Assembly: GCF_004362525.1 (NCBI RefSeq)
Contig: NZ_SNXS01000001.1
Coordinates: forward strand, 1,105,510-1,169,509
DNA length: 64,000 bases
Source: Roseateles toxinivorans
GTDB taxonomy: Bacteria > Pseudomonadota > Gammaproteobacteria > Burkholderiales > Burkholderiaceae_C
Direction: 5' to 3'
Under the pieces are notes generated by a model. That model was not told the DNA's origin, did no database searches, and saw nothing but the letters and a program-made list of their open reading frames with translations. Positions 1 to 8,445 of the stretch are shown in pieces. A program made the translations under genes and the position numbers. Numbering within the stretch: the stretch's first letter is position 1; every line of letters starts with the position of its first letter.

Positions 1-425
1 TGGCCCGCATTGCTGGTGATGCGCAGGCGGTCCACCACCGGGTTGAAGTCCACCCCGTAGGTGCTGCCCATCAGCCCGGCAAAGGGGTTCGTGAGATCGG
101 CCGGATCGGCGGCCAGCGAGGCGACGAAGGTGGCCGCACCGGTCATCGCGTTCAAGGTGTAGAGACGTGCGTCGCTGCTCAGACCGTAGACCATGCCGGT
201 GGCCGGGCGCAGGTCAATGCCCAGGATGCGTTCGTTGGCGCCCGACAGGCCGCTGATGTTGACGGCCATGCCCGACCAGGTGGGCATGCTGCTGTCAAAG
301 CTGACCAGGGCATTGGTGGTCGTCAGGCCGATGACGGTTTCGGCCTGGGCGCTGGCGCCCCAGGCTGCGGCGACGGCGGCAAGGCACAGCGCCAGGCGTC
401 GGGTTGGCGATTGGGTATGAGTCAT
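1..425 (-). CDS. DUF4394-domain secreted protein (C-terminus beyond window)
   Basis: Partial gene: 141 codons are visible and the frame is still open at base 1. The ATG at 425 follows a strong AGGAGG Shine-Dalgarno seven bases upstream. Residues 1-28 form a signal peptide (basic N-terminus, Ala/Leu core, ASAQA cleavage region). The mature part begins ETVIGLTTTNALVSFD and continues with GIDLRPATGMVYGL and YTLNAMTGAATFV, the repeated Thr/Gly-rich beta motifs of DUF4394. The family is extracytoplasmic with no known function, and many members carry a C-terminal sorting signal that cannot be seen here. Family assignment is from motif recognition. Confidence 0.75.
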   Translation of the reverse strand, partial: MTHTQSPTRRLALCLAAVAAAWGASAQAETVIGLTTTNALVSFDSSMPTWSGMAVNISGLSGANERILGIDLRPATGMVYGLSSDARLYTLNAMTGAATFVASLAADPADLTNPFAGLMGSTYGVDFNPVVDRLRITSNAG

Positions 426-527
426 GAATCCTCCTGAACAGGTTGAACAAGGACACTTCGCCGCGGAGCGGCAAATGCCTTACGCAATCCGGTTCAGATT
501 GGATGCAGGCTGCACGCGATCAGGAGA

Positions 528-1337
528 TCACGTGCGCTGGTAGCTGGGCTTGCCCGCGAACAAGCCATCGCCGGCGCGCACGCAGTTGCGTCCGGCGGCC
601 TTGGCGGCATAGAGCGCCACGTCGGCGTCGTGGATCAGGTGGTCCACCGTCACATGCTCCGGCCGCATCGCGGCCACACCGACGCTGATGGTCACGCTGA
701 CCGACTTGCCCTCCCAGTCGAGCGACAGACGCTCGATGCAGTCGCGCATCCGTTCGGCCACGTCGATGGCGCCCAGCGGGTCGGTCTGCGGCAGGAAGAC
801 GATGAACTCCTCGCCGCCGAAACGTGCCAGCACATCCGGCTGGCGCAGGATGTCCAGCAGCGCCTCGGCCACCGCCTTGAGCATGGCGTCGCCGCAGAGA
901 TGGCCGAACTGGTCGTTGATGTTCTTGAAGTGGTCGACGTCCAGCAAGAGCATGGCCGCGGCGGTGTCGTAGCGCTGCGCGCGCGACCATTCGCGCTCCA
1001 GCAGGTCGAGGAAGTGCCGGCGGTTGTAAACCCCGGTCAGCCCGTCGCGGGTGGCCAGGCGACGCATATGGCCGTGCTCAAGGTCCAGATGACTGACCAG
1101 GCGCATGCAGGCAAAACCCAGCACCGGCGTGATGACCAGGCAGCAGATGCTGGAGAACAGCGCCGCCAGCCAGCGGTCACCCTGGCCGATCAGGGTGATG
1201 GCCAGCTGCGACAGGGCCACCGCCCCGGCCCAGGCCAGCAGGGTCAGCAAGGCGGTGGAACGCCCCACGCCCAGGCGCAGCACCAGGCGGCTGAGCCAGG
1301 GCAGCCAGACGGGTGGAGCAGATTTGGGAGGCAGCAT
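528..1337 (-). CDS. Membrane-anchored GGDEF diguanylate cyclase
   Basis: 269 aa. Two hydrophobic segments (about residues 27-50 and 56-80) form a short membrane anchor without a recognisable sensor domain. The GGDEF domain starts with RDGLTGVYNRRHF (97-109), contains the metal-binding LLDVDHFKNIND region (131-142) and the active-site GGEEF at 174-178, so it should make cyclic-di-GMP from two GTP. An RxxD inhibitory I-site (RQPD, 166-169) sits exactly five residues before GGEEF, the normal spacing for product feedback. No EAL domain follows. It reads alone on the minus strand between the DUF4394 gene and the emrB end. Confidence 0.9.
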   Translation of the reverse strand: MLPPKSAPPVWLPWLSRLVLRLGVGRSTALLTLLAWAGAVALSQLAITLIGQGDRWLAALFSSICCLVITPVLGFACMRLVSHLDLEHGHMRRLATRDGLTGVYNRRHFLDLLEREWSRAQRYDTAAAMLLLDVDHFKNINDQFGHLCGDAMLKAVAEALLDILRQPDVLARFGGEEFIVFLPQTDPLGAIDVAERMRDCIERLSLDWEGKSVSVTISVGVAAMRPEHVTVDHLIHDADVALYAAKAAGRNCVRAGDGLFAGKPSYQRT

Positions 1338-1406
1338 GCAGGAGCCGGCCCGGGGCCGGAAGTGGCGAATCTGACAAGAAGTCTATTCGACCACGAACCC
1401 GGCGGC

Positions 1407-2984
1407 TCAGTGAGCCCCTCCCGCGTCTGCGGGAGCGCCCAGCCGAGCCGGGCGCTTGGTCAGCCAGATCATCGTGATCAGGCACAGGAACAGCACCGCC
1501 GAACCAAGAAAGATATCGTCCGCCGCCCGGGTAAAGGCCTGCTGGTCGATCAGCCGGTTGACCTGCAGCAGGCCCTGCTCCGGGCTGAGCCCGGCGGCAG
1601 CGAGCTTGGCCAGCATATCGGTGGTCACCGGATCGCCAACGGCCAGGCGCTCGGTCATGTGGGCGTGATGCAGCGCGGCGCGGCTCTCCCACAGCGTGGT
1701 GGCGATCGAGGTGCCCATCGCGCCGGCGGTGATGCGCACGAAGTTCGACAGGCCGGCGGCGGCCGGCATGCGGTCCGGCGTCAGGCCCGACAGGGCGATC
1801 GTCGTCAGCGGGATGAAGAACAGTGCCATCGCCGCGCCCTGCAATATCGTGGGCACCATGATGCTGGCGAAGTCGGTCTGGGTGGTGAAGTTGGAGCGCA
1901 TCCACAGCACCAGGGCAAAGCCGATGAAGGCCAGGCTGCCCATCCAGCGCGGGTCCACCCGCGACACATTCTTGCCGACGATGGGCGACATCAGAATGGC
2001 CAGGATGCCCACCGGCGCCAGCGCCATGCCGGCCGTCGTCGCCGTGTAGCCCATGTACTGCTGCAGCCACAGCGGCAGCAGCACCACATTGCCGAAGAAC
2101 AGGCCGTAGGCGATCGACAGCGTGACGACGCCGAACAGGAAGTTGCGGCGGCCGAACAGGCGCAGGTCCACCACCGGATGCTTGTCGGTCAGCTCCCAGA
2201 CCACGAACACGGCAAAGCCGACCAGGGCGATCACGCCCAGGATGACGATCATCTCGGACTCGAACCAGCTCTCTTCCTTGCCCTTGTCCAGCATCACCTG
2301 GAGCGCCGCCACCCACAGCACCAGCAACGCCAGGCCCACGGAGTCGATAGGCAGCTTGCGTATCACCGTCTCGCGCTTGCGGTAGATGCTCCAGGTCAGG
2401 CCGGCGGCGATCAAGCCCACCGGCACATTGATGTAGAAGATCCAGGGCCATGACACGTTGTCGGTGATCCAGCCGCCGAGCAGCGGCCCGACCACCGGTG
2501 CCACCAGGGTCGTCATGCCCCATAGCGCCAGCGCGGTGCCGGCCTTGGAAGGCGGGTAGCTCGACAGCAGCAGGGTTTGAGAGAGCGGAATCATCGGCCC
2601 GGCGACCAGGCCCTGCAGCACGCGGCAGGCGATCAGCATCTCCAGCGACATCGCGAAACCGCACAGCCAGGAGGTCAGCACGAACAGCAGCACGCTCATC
2701 GTGAACAGGCGCACGGCGCCGAAGCGCTGCGTGAGCCAGCCGGTCAGCGGCACCGAGATCGCGTTGGCCACGCCGAAGCTGGTGATGACCCAGGTGCCCT
2801 GGTTCGGGCTGACGCCCAGATCGCCGGCGATCGCTGGCAGCGACACATTGGCGATGGACGAGTCCAGCACATTCATGAAGGTCGCCAGCGACAGCGACAG
2901 CGTGCCCAGCACCAGGGCGGTGCCGGCCAGCGGGTTCAGCGGCGCTGGCGGCGGCGGAGCCGCTGCAGAGGTAGCGTCAGACAT
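1407..2984 (-). CDS. emrB: EmrB/QacA-family (DHA2) multidrug MFS transporter
   Basis: 525 aa, close to the usual 510-530 of 14-helix DHA2 drug/proton antiporters. After a Pro/Ala-rich N-terminus, helix 1 carries NVLDSSIANVSLPAIAGDLG, typical of the EmrB subfamily, and many further hydrophobic segments follow. Last gene of a four-gene operon: it starts 8 bases after the emrA stop. With EmrA and the outer-membrane factor it should form a tripartite pump exporting hydrophobic compounds across both membranes. Expression is probably set by the MarR-type repressor at the head of the operon. The substrate cannot be told from sequence. Confidence 0.9.
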   Translation of the reverse strand: MSDATSAAAPPPPAPLNPLAGTALVLGTLSLSLATFMNVLDSSIANVSLPAIAGDLGVSPNQGTWVITSFGVANAISVPLTGWLTQRFGAVRLFTMSVLLFVLTSWLCGFAMSLEMLIACRVLQGLVAGPMIPLSQTLLLSSYPPSKAGTALALWGMTTLVAPVVGPLLGGWITDNVSWPWIFYINVPVGLIAAGLTWSIYRKRETVIRKLPIDSVGLALLVLWVAALQVMLDKGKEESWFESEMIVILGVIALVGFAVFVVWELTDKHPVVDLRLFGRRNFLFGVVTLSIAYGLFFGNVVLLPLWLQQYMGYTATTAGMALAPVGILAILMSPIVGKNVSRVDPRWMGSLAFIGFALVLWMRSNFTTQTDFASIMVPTILQGAAMALFFIPLTTIALSGLTPDRMPAAAGLSNFVRITAGAMGTSIATTLWESRAALHHAHMTERLAVGDPVTTDMLAKLAAAGLSPEQGLLQVNRLIDQQAFTRAADDIFLGSAVLFLCLITMIWLTKRPARLGAPADAGGAH

Positions 2985-2992
2985 GGCGGGCT

Positions 2993-4219
2993 TCAGCCGT
3001 GGCGAGCAACTTTGGCCGGAGCCTTGGCCGGCCCGGCATGCAGGCGGATGATGCGGGCCACCTCGGCGTCGGCCTGTTGCTCGGCGCGGTCAAACACCTG
3101 GGTCTGGCTGGTCGGGGCGTTCGGGTTGGCCTCGGCCAGGGCCTTGCCGTCCTGCGAGGCCACATCGACGGTCACCACAGTGGACAGGCCCACGCGCAGC
3201 GGATGCTCGGCCACGTCCTTGGCGTCCAGCGTGATGCGCACCGGCACGCGCTGCACGATCTTGATCCAGTTGCCGGTGGCGTTCTGCGCCGGCAGCAGCG
3301 CAAAGGCCGAGCCGGTGCCCGCGCCAAGGCCGGCGACCTTGCCATGGAACTCGACCTTGCTGCCGTACTGGTCGACCACGACAACGGCCGGCTGGCCGAT
3401 GCGCAGCTTCTGCAGCTGGCTCTCCTTGAAATTGGCGTCCACCCAGGGCTGGCCCAGCGAGACCACGGCCATCAACGGTGCGCCGGCCTGGACGCGCTGC
3501 CCCAGCTGCACATTGCGCCGTGCCACCCAGCCATCGATAGGCGCCGGCAATACGCTGCGCTGCACCGCCAGATAGGCCTCGCGGACCTTGGAGCTGGCGC
3601 GCTGCACATTCGGGTGCTCCTGCACATTGATGCCATCGGTCAGCACCTGGTTCGAGGCCAGCTGGTCGCGGGCGGCCTGCACGGCCGACTGGGCTGCAGC
3701 GACGGCGCTGCGGGCGGTGGCCACGGCCGCAGTGGCGTGCTGATACTCCTCCTTGCCGACCGCACCGGTGGCGACCAGCGGCGCGCGGCGCTGGGCGTCG
3801 TCCTGCGCGCGGGCCAGGTCGTTCTGCAGCCGGGCCAGATCGGCCTCGCGCACGCTGACCTGGGTCTGCAAGGTGGTGTTGCCGGCAAACAGCGTGCGCA
3901 CCTCGCGCACCGTCTGCGCCAGCTGGGCCTGGGCCTGCTCCAGCGCGATGCGGGCATCGGCCTGGTCCAGGCTCACCAGCGGCTGGCCAGCCTTGACGAA
4001 GTCGGTGTCATCGGCATGGATGCTGCGCACCGTGCCGCCGATCTGCGGCGTGATCTGCACCACATTGGCCTGCACATAGGCGTTGTCGGTGCTCTCGAAA
4101 TGCCGGCCATGCAGCCAGTGGAAGGCAAACCAGGCCAGCAGGGCCAGGGCCACGAGGATGGCGATGCTGAGCAGCGCGCGGCCCCGCGTGCGGGCCATCT
4201 TGGAGGTGTCGGTGGTCAT
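2993..4219 (-). CDS. emrA: EmrA/HlyD-family membrane fusion protein
   Basis: 408 aa periplasmic adaptor. One N-terminal membrane anchor (about residues 14-34) is followed by the EmrA signature STDNAYVQANVVQITPQIGG (lipoyl/biotinyl-like half), a long Ala/Gln/Arg-rich alpha-helical hairpin (about 95-200, coiled coil), the second lipoyl half (PIDGWVARRNVQLGQRV) and a beta-barrel region. It links the inner-membrane EmrB pump to the outer-membrane channel encoded just upstream. The gap to the preceding nodT-type gene is 30 bases and to emrB 8 bases, so co-transcription is likely. Confidence 0.9.
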   Translation of the reverse strand: MTTDTSKMARTRGRALLSIAILVALALLAWFAFHWLHGRHFESTDNAYVQANVVQITPQIGGTVRSIHADDTDFVKAGQPLVSLDQADARIALEQAQAQLAQTVREVRTLFAGNTTLQTQVSVREADLARLQNDLARAQDDAQRRAPLVATGAVGKEEYQHATAAVATARSAVAAAQSAVQAARDQLASNQVLTDGINVQEHPNVQRASSKVREAYLAVQRSVLPAPIDGWVARRNVQLGQRVQAGAPLMAVVSLGQPWVDANFKESQLQKLRIGQPAVVVVDQYGSKVEFHGKVAGLGAGTGSAFALLPAQNATGNWIKIVQRVPVRITLDAKDVAEHPLRVGLSTVVTVDVASQDGKALAEANPNAPTSQTQVFDRAEQQADAEVARIIRLHAGPAKAPAKVARHG

Positions 4220-4249
4220 CTTGTACTTCTCTTCTTGGTTCGCGGCGGG

Positions 4250-5689
4250 TCAGATGGCGGTGGCTTGCCAGCCGCCGCCCAGGGCCTTGATCAGCAGCAC
4301 ATGGCTGTCCAGCCACTGGGCCTGGACCTCGCTGAGCGCACGTTGCTGGTTGACCAGGGCCATGTCGGCATTGATCAGCGTGAGCGCATTGCCCAGGCCG
4401 GCGGCTTGGCGCTGGCGGGCCAGCTCGCGGGCCGAGGCCACGCTCTGCAGCGCCTGCTGCTGCTGCTGCACCTGGGCAGCCAGCGATCGCACGCTGCTCA
4501 GCGCGTCGGCCGATTCATGCACAGCGCTGAGCACGCGGGCGTTGTAGCTGGCGACGGCAGCGTCCAGCTCGGCCACATTGCCATGCAGCTGGGCGCGCAG
4601 ACGGCCGGTGTCGAAGATGGGCAGGCGCAGCGCCGGGCCGAAGCCGCCCTGCAGGCTGCCCGACTTCAGCAGATTGTCAAAGCCGATCGCATTGAAGCCC
4701 ACGAAGGCGGTGAGGTTCAGGTTCGGATAGAACTGGGCGCGGGCGGCGGCGACATCTTGCGTGGCCGCCTCGACGCGCCAGCGGGCGGCGGCCACGTCCG
4801 GGCGGCGGCCCAGCAGATCGATGCCAAGCGGCGCCTGGGCGGCCCCTGCCAGCGCGGCCGGCAGCTTCGGCGCAGTGGGGGCCAGGCCATCCAGGGCATC
4901 CATGGGCTGGGCGCTCAGCGCGGCCAGTTGATGGCGCAGCAGGCTGATCTGCTCCTGCAACGCCTGCTGCTGGCGCTTCAGCTCGGGCAGCGGCGTCTGT
5001 GCCTGGCGCAGCTCGATCTGCGTGTCCAGGCCGGCGCCGACGCGCTGGCCGATCAGCTCGGCCGAGCGCTCGCGCAAGGTCATCAGGTGGTTCAGATGCT
5101 CGCCCTGCTCCAGCAGGCGCGCCAGCGTCAGGTAGCCGCGAACCACCTGGGTGCTCAGCACCATGGCGGCCGCCTGGGCCTCGGCCTGCGCGGCACGCTG
5201 GGTGCCCAGTGCGGCTTGCAGCTGGGCCTGATTGCGGCCAAAGAAGTCAAAGTCCCAGGACACGCCGGCCTGCAGATTGGCGGTGGTGCGCACGCTGCCG
5301 GCAATCGGCTTCGGCACCAGGCCATGTTCGGTATAGCGCTGGCGGGTGGCGTCGACGCCGACGCCTGTGACCGGCTTACCCAGGGCGCCGGCGGCTTCGG
5401 CCAGCGCGCCGGCGCGGTCCAGCCGGGCGGCTGCCACTTGCAGGTCCGGATTGGCGGCCAGGGTACGTTGCACCAGCGCGTCGAGCTTGGTGTCGCCAAG
5501 CGCCAGCCACCAGGCGTCGGACAGTTCGGGGGTCTTGGCCTGATCACCGAGGCCCAAGCTGGCGGCCTCGGTGGCCTGGGTCTTGGTCGGGATATGGGGG
5601 ATGTTGACGCAGCCGCCCAGCATCAGCACGGCGGCCGACACCAGGGCCAGCACAAAAGTCATAGAGGTCAGGGGAGCATGCGTGCGCAT
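4250..5689 (-). CDS. NodT/OprM-family outer-membrane efflux lipoprotein
   Basis: 479 aa. The N-terminus has a lipoprotein signal with lipobox LGGC (residues 24-27), so Cys27 is probably acylated. The body shows the duplicated outer-membrane-factor repeat: DAWWLALGDTKLDALVQRTLAANPDLQVAAARLDRA in the first half and a second copy starting around RRPDVAAARWRVEAATQDV. These form the TolC-like trimeric channel. It lies 3 bases after the marR stop and ahead of emrA-emrB, so it is the dedicated exit duct of this pump. Confidence 0.9.
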   Translation of the reverse strand: MRTHAPLTSMTFVLALVSAAVLMLGGCVNIPHIPTKTQATEAASLGLGDQAKTPELSDAWWLALGDTKLDALVQRTLAANPDLQVAAARLDRAGALAEAAGALGKPVTGVGVDATRQRYTEHGLVPKPIAGSVRTTANLQAGVSWDFDFFGRNQAQLQAALGTQRAAQAEAQAAAMVLSTQVVRGYLTLARLLEQGEHLNHLMTLRERSAELIGQRVGAGLDTQIELRQAQTPLPELKRQQQALQEQISLLRHQLAALSAQPMDALDGLAPTAPKLPAALAGAAQAPLGIDLLGRRPDVAAARWRVEAATQDVAAARAQFYPNLNLTAFVGFNAIGFDNLLKSGSLQGGFGPALRLPIFDTGRLRAQLHGNVAELDAAVASYNARVLSAVHESADALSSVRSLAAQVQQQQQALQSVASARELARQRQAAGLGNALTLINADMALVNQQRALSEVQAQWLDSHVLLIKALGGGWQATAI

Positions 5690-5692
5690 GGT

Positions 5693-6220
5693 TCAGTCTT
5701 TCTTGTTCGGGTGGGCGACTGCCTTGATGGCCTCGGCGCGCATGGCCTCGCCATTGAGGAGCATGCGCTTCAGGAACTGCATCAGCAGTTGCCATTCCTG
5801 ATGACTGAAACCGGCCAGATGGCCATTCATGACATCGGACAGCACACCGGGCACCAGGGCGGCGCTGCGCCTGCCCTCTTCGGTCAGCGCGACGTTGACG
5901 ACGCGGCGGTCCTCGCTGGAGCGTTCACGGGAGCACAGGCCCTTGCGCTCCAACCGGTCGATCAGGCGTGTCACCGCGCCAGCGTCCATGCTCAGATCGC
6001 GTGCCAGCTCGGCCGGCGTGCAGGCGCCCAGCTGATGCAGACGCAGCAGAGGCTTCCACTGTGCATGGGTCAGGTCATAGGCCTCCAGGTGGGCATCGGC
6101 CTGCTGGACGATGGACTGCATCACCTGCTTGATCACCAGGCCGACGCTTGCCTCGGGACCGTAGTTCTCTTTGGAGTAGAAAGCGGCAGGTGCAGGGGCC
6201 GCGGATGGGTCGGTTGACAT
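5693..6220 (-). CDS. MarR-family transcriptional repressor of the efflux operon
   Basis: 175 aa. A winged helix-turn-helix occupies about residues 65-130 (LHQLGACTPAELARDLSMDAGAVTRLIDRLERKGL followed by the wing with RSSEDRRVVNVALTEEG, the MarR D-R-R signature). First gene of the marR-nodT-emrA-emrB operon, so local autorepression relieved by a phenolic or lipophilic ligand is the likely circuit. The ATG at 6220 has no Shine-Dalgarno, and the predicted transcription start falls about one base before it, so the message may be leaderless. Palindromic operator candidates lie in the promoter. Confidence 0.88.
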   Translation of the reverse strand: MSTDPSAAPAPAAFYSKENYGPEASVGLVIKQVMQSIVQQADAHLEAYDLTHAQWKPLLRLHQLGACTPAELARDLSMDAGAVTRLIDRLERKGLCSRERSSEDRRVVNVALTEEGRRSAALVPGVLSDVMNGHLAGFSHQEWQLLMQFLKRMLLNGEAMRAEAIKAVAHPNKKD

Positions 6221-6227
6221 GCGGCAG

Positions 6228-6261
6228 AATGTATTTGCCTAGGCAACCATTGTCAAGGCAA
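6228..6261 (-). promoter_or_regulatory. marR-efflux promoter with two MarR operator-like 12-mers
   Basis: On the minus strand a consensus -35 TTGACA (6256-6251) and a -10 TACATT (6233-6228) are separated by exactly 17 bases. The perfect palindrome TTGCCTAGGCAA (6235-6246) fills the spacer. A second related 12-mer, TTGTCAAGGCAA (6250-6261), overlaps the -35 box, with starts 15 bases apart. A MarR dimer bound here would block RNA polymerase directly. Assigning the sites to the adjacent MarR protein is inference. Confidence 0.7.
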
Positions 6262-6328
6262 CGATCTATTCCAATTTCAGCAACAATGCTCGCGAAACGC
6301 CTTCCGCCCCAGCCTCTACACTGCCCCG

Positions 6329-8143
6329 ATGTCCGAAACCCTGAATACCGCCCTGTCCTCCAACAAACGGCTGGAAGCCACCGCCCCGCCCCGCTCGCTG
6401 AGCGGCCTGCTGCCCTTTCTGCGGCCTTACCGCGGCCGCATCGCCATGGCCGGCCTGTTCCTGCTGCTGGCGGCCGTCACCACGCTGGTGTTTCCGCTGG
6501 CGCTGCGCTCGCTGATCGACCAGGGCGTCGTCGCCACCGACCCGGGTGCCCGCGTGATGGCCTTGCAAGGGCACTTCCTGGCCCTGTTTGCCGTCGGCGC
6601 GGCACTGGGGCTGTTCTCGGCCGGGCGCTTCTATATGGTCACCTGGCTGGGCGAGCGGGTCACCGCCGACCTGCGCAATGCCGTCTATGCCCATGTGGTC
6701 AGGCAGAGCCCCGAATTCTTCGAGAGCACGCAGACCGGCGAAGTGCTGTCCCGCCTGACCACCGACACCACCGTGGTGCAGACCGTGGTCGGCTCCAGCC
6801 TGTCGATGGGCCTGCGCAACACGGTGATGGGCATTGGTGCGCTGGTCATGCTGATCATCACCAACCCCTATGTGATGACCCAGGTGCTGGGCATCCTGAT
6901 CCTTGTTGTGCTGCCCTCGCTGTACTTCGGCCGGCGCGTGCGCAAGCTCAGCCGCGCCAGCCAGGACCGCGTGGCCGACTCGTCGGCAATAGCCGCCGAG
7001 GTGCTGAACGCCGTGCCGGTGGTGCAGAGCTACACCCAGGAGGCTAGAGAGGCGCAACGCTTCACGGTGGCCACCGAGAACGCGTTCGACACCGCGCGCA
7101 AGCGCACCCGGGTGCGCTCCTTCCTGGTCGCCTTCATGATCACCGCCACCTTCGGCGCGCTGCTGTGGGGCCTGTACCAGGGCACGCAGGCGGTGGTGGC
7201 CGGGAGCATCACGGCCGGCCATCTGGGCCAGACCGTCGTCTATGTGATCCTGCTGGTGAGCAGCGTGGCGGTGCTGTCCGAGGTCTATGGCGATGTGCTG
7301 CGGGCGGCCGGCGCCACCGAGCGCTTGATGGAGCTGCTGAACAGCAAGTCCCCCGTGGCGGAACCCGTGCAACCGCGCGCGCTGCCCGCCGTCAACGGCG
7401 GCTCGGCGATCAGCTTCGAGCATGTCGGCTTCAACTACCCGTCGCGCCCGCTGCAGCCGGCCCTGCATGACTTCTCGCTGCAGGTGCGCCCCGGCGAAAC
7501 GGTGGCCCTGGTCGGCCCCAGCGGCGCCGGCAAGAGCACGGTGTTCCAGCTGATGCTGCGCTTCTACGACATCGGGTCGGGCCGGCTCACGCTTGATGGC
7601 GTGCCGGTCGATCAGGCCGCGTTGAACGATCTGCGCCACCGCGTCGGCATCGTGCCGCAGGACAGCGTCGTGTTCTCGGTCAACGCGATGGAAAACATCC
7701 GCTACGGCCGCCCCGAGGCCAGCGACGACGAGGTCATCGCCGCGGCCAAGGCCGCCTTCGCCCACGACTTCATCACCGCCCTGCCCGAGGGCTACCAGAC
7801 CTTTCTGGGCGAGCGTGGCGTGCGCCTGTCCGGCGGCCAGCGCCAGCGCATCAGCATCGCCCGCGCGATCCTGAAGAACCCGCCGCTGTTGCTGCTCGAC
7901 GAGGCCACCAGCGCGCTAGATGCCGAAAGCGAACGCATGGTCCAGGCCGCGCTGGAAACCGCGATGCAAGGTCGCACGACCCTGGTCATCGCCCACCGCC
8001 TGGCCACCGTACAGAAGGCCGACCGCATCGTCGTGCTGGAGCATGGCCGCATCGTCGAGGTCGGCAGCCATGCCGAGCTCAGCGCCCAGGGCGGCCTGTA
8101 TGCGCGGCTGGCGGCGCTGCAGTTCGATACCGGCCACGCCTGA
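6329..8143 (+). CDS. MsbA/HlyB-type ABC exporter (fused membrane and ATPase half-transporter)
   Basis: 604 aa half-transporter. Type I exporter membrane domain (about residues 25-315, six helices) is followed by an ATPase domain with Walker A GPSGAGKST (396-404), the signature LSGGQRQR, Walker B LLLLDEATSALD and the switch His in VIAHRL. It acts as a homodimer in the inner membrane. The resemblance is to the MsbA/LipA lipid-exporter group found in alpha- and betaproteobacteria, but the substrate is not readable from sequence. It is transcribed away from the marR operon, sharing the 108-base divergent region that holds the palindromes, so possible co-regulation deserves attention. Confidence 0.88.
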   Translation: MSETLNTALSSNKRLEATAPPRSLSGLLPFLRPYRGRIAMAGLFLLLAAVTTLVFPLALRSLIDQGVVATDPGARVMALQGHFLALFAVGAALGLFSAGRFYMVTWLGERVTADLRNAVYAHVVRQSPEFFESTQTGEVLSRLTTDTTVVQTVVGSSLSMGLRNTVMGIGALVMLIITNPYVMTQVLGILILVVLPSLYFGRRVRKLSRASQDRVADSSAIAAEVLNAVPVVQSYTQEAREAQRFTVATENAFDTARKRTRVRSFLVAFMITATFGALLWGLYQGTQAVVAGSITAGHLGQTVVYVILLVSSVAVLSEVYGDVLRAAGATERLMELLNSKSPVAEPVQPRALPAVNGGSAISFEHVGFNYPSRPLQPALHDFSLQVRPGETVALVGPSGAGKSTVFQLMLRFYDIGSGRLTLDGVPVDQAALNDLRHRVGIVPQDSVVFSVNAMENIRYGRPEASDDEVIAAAKAAFAHDFITALPEGYQTFLGERGVRLSGGQRQRISIARAILKNPPLLLLDEATSALDAESERMVQAALETAMQGRTTLVIAHRLATVQKADRIVVLEHGRIVEVGSHAELSAQGGLYARLAALQFDTGHA

Positions 8144-8153
8144 AATGAAGCGC

Positions 8154-8183
8154 TACAATTTCATGCGCATACAACATGCGCAT
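8154..8183 (+). promoter_or_regulatory. Putative ccdAB promoter/operator with tandem ATGCGCAT palindromes
   Basis: A -10-like TACAAT (8154-8159) is followed by two copies of the self-complementary octamer ATGCGCAT (8163-8170 and 8176-8183), starts 13 bases apart, ending 11 bases before the ccdA ATG. CcdA proteins are ribbon-helix-helix repressors that bind tandem short palindromes at their own promoter, so this is a natural candidate operator. No good -35 element is visible. Confidence 0.5.
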
Positions 8184-8194
8184 CGGAGCCCTTC

Positions 8195-8443
8195 ATGGCC
8201 ATCGTCAACACAGCCAAGCGCGCCGCCAATCTGAGCCTGAACGCCGAGGTGCTGGACCGTGCCCGAGAGTTGGGCATGAACATCTCGCAGACGGTCGATG
8301 AACTGCTTGCCAAGGAAGTGCAGCGCCGCTACTGGGAGCGCTGGAACACGGACAACGAAGCCGCCATCACCGCCTACAACGAGCGAGTCGAACGCGAAGG
8401 TCTGCCGCTGGCCCGCTATCGCAGCTTTGCCAAGGGTGAGTGA
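8195..8443 (+). CDS. ccdA: CcdA-family antitoxin
   Basis: 82 aa. The N-terminal ribbon-helix-helix half (KRAANLSLNAEVLDRARELGMNIS, about residues 6-29) is the DNA-binding dimer domain. The C-terminal half (RWNTDNEAAITAYNERVEREGLPLARYRSF) matches the flexible toxin-neutralising tail of CcdA and ends with the usual aromatic residue. It overlaps or closely abuts the toxin gene, the standard antitoxin-first order, and tandem palindromes upstream suggest autoregulation by the CcdA-CcdB complex. The gene sits 51 bases behind the ABC exporter but appears to have its own -10 box. Confidence 0.9.
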   Translation: MAIVNTAKRAANLSLNAEVLDRARELGMNISQTVDELLAKEVQRRYWERWNTDNEAAITAYNERVEREGLPLARYRSFAKGE

Positions 8444-8445
8444 CG

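Noticed and set aside
2999-6217. A continuous plus-strand open frame of over 1000 codons opposite the efflux operon
   Set aside because: It is antisense to three clearly recognisable genes, is rich in His/Gln/Gly/Ala as expected from GC-rich complementary frames, and shows no domain.
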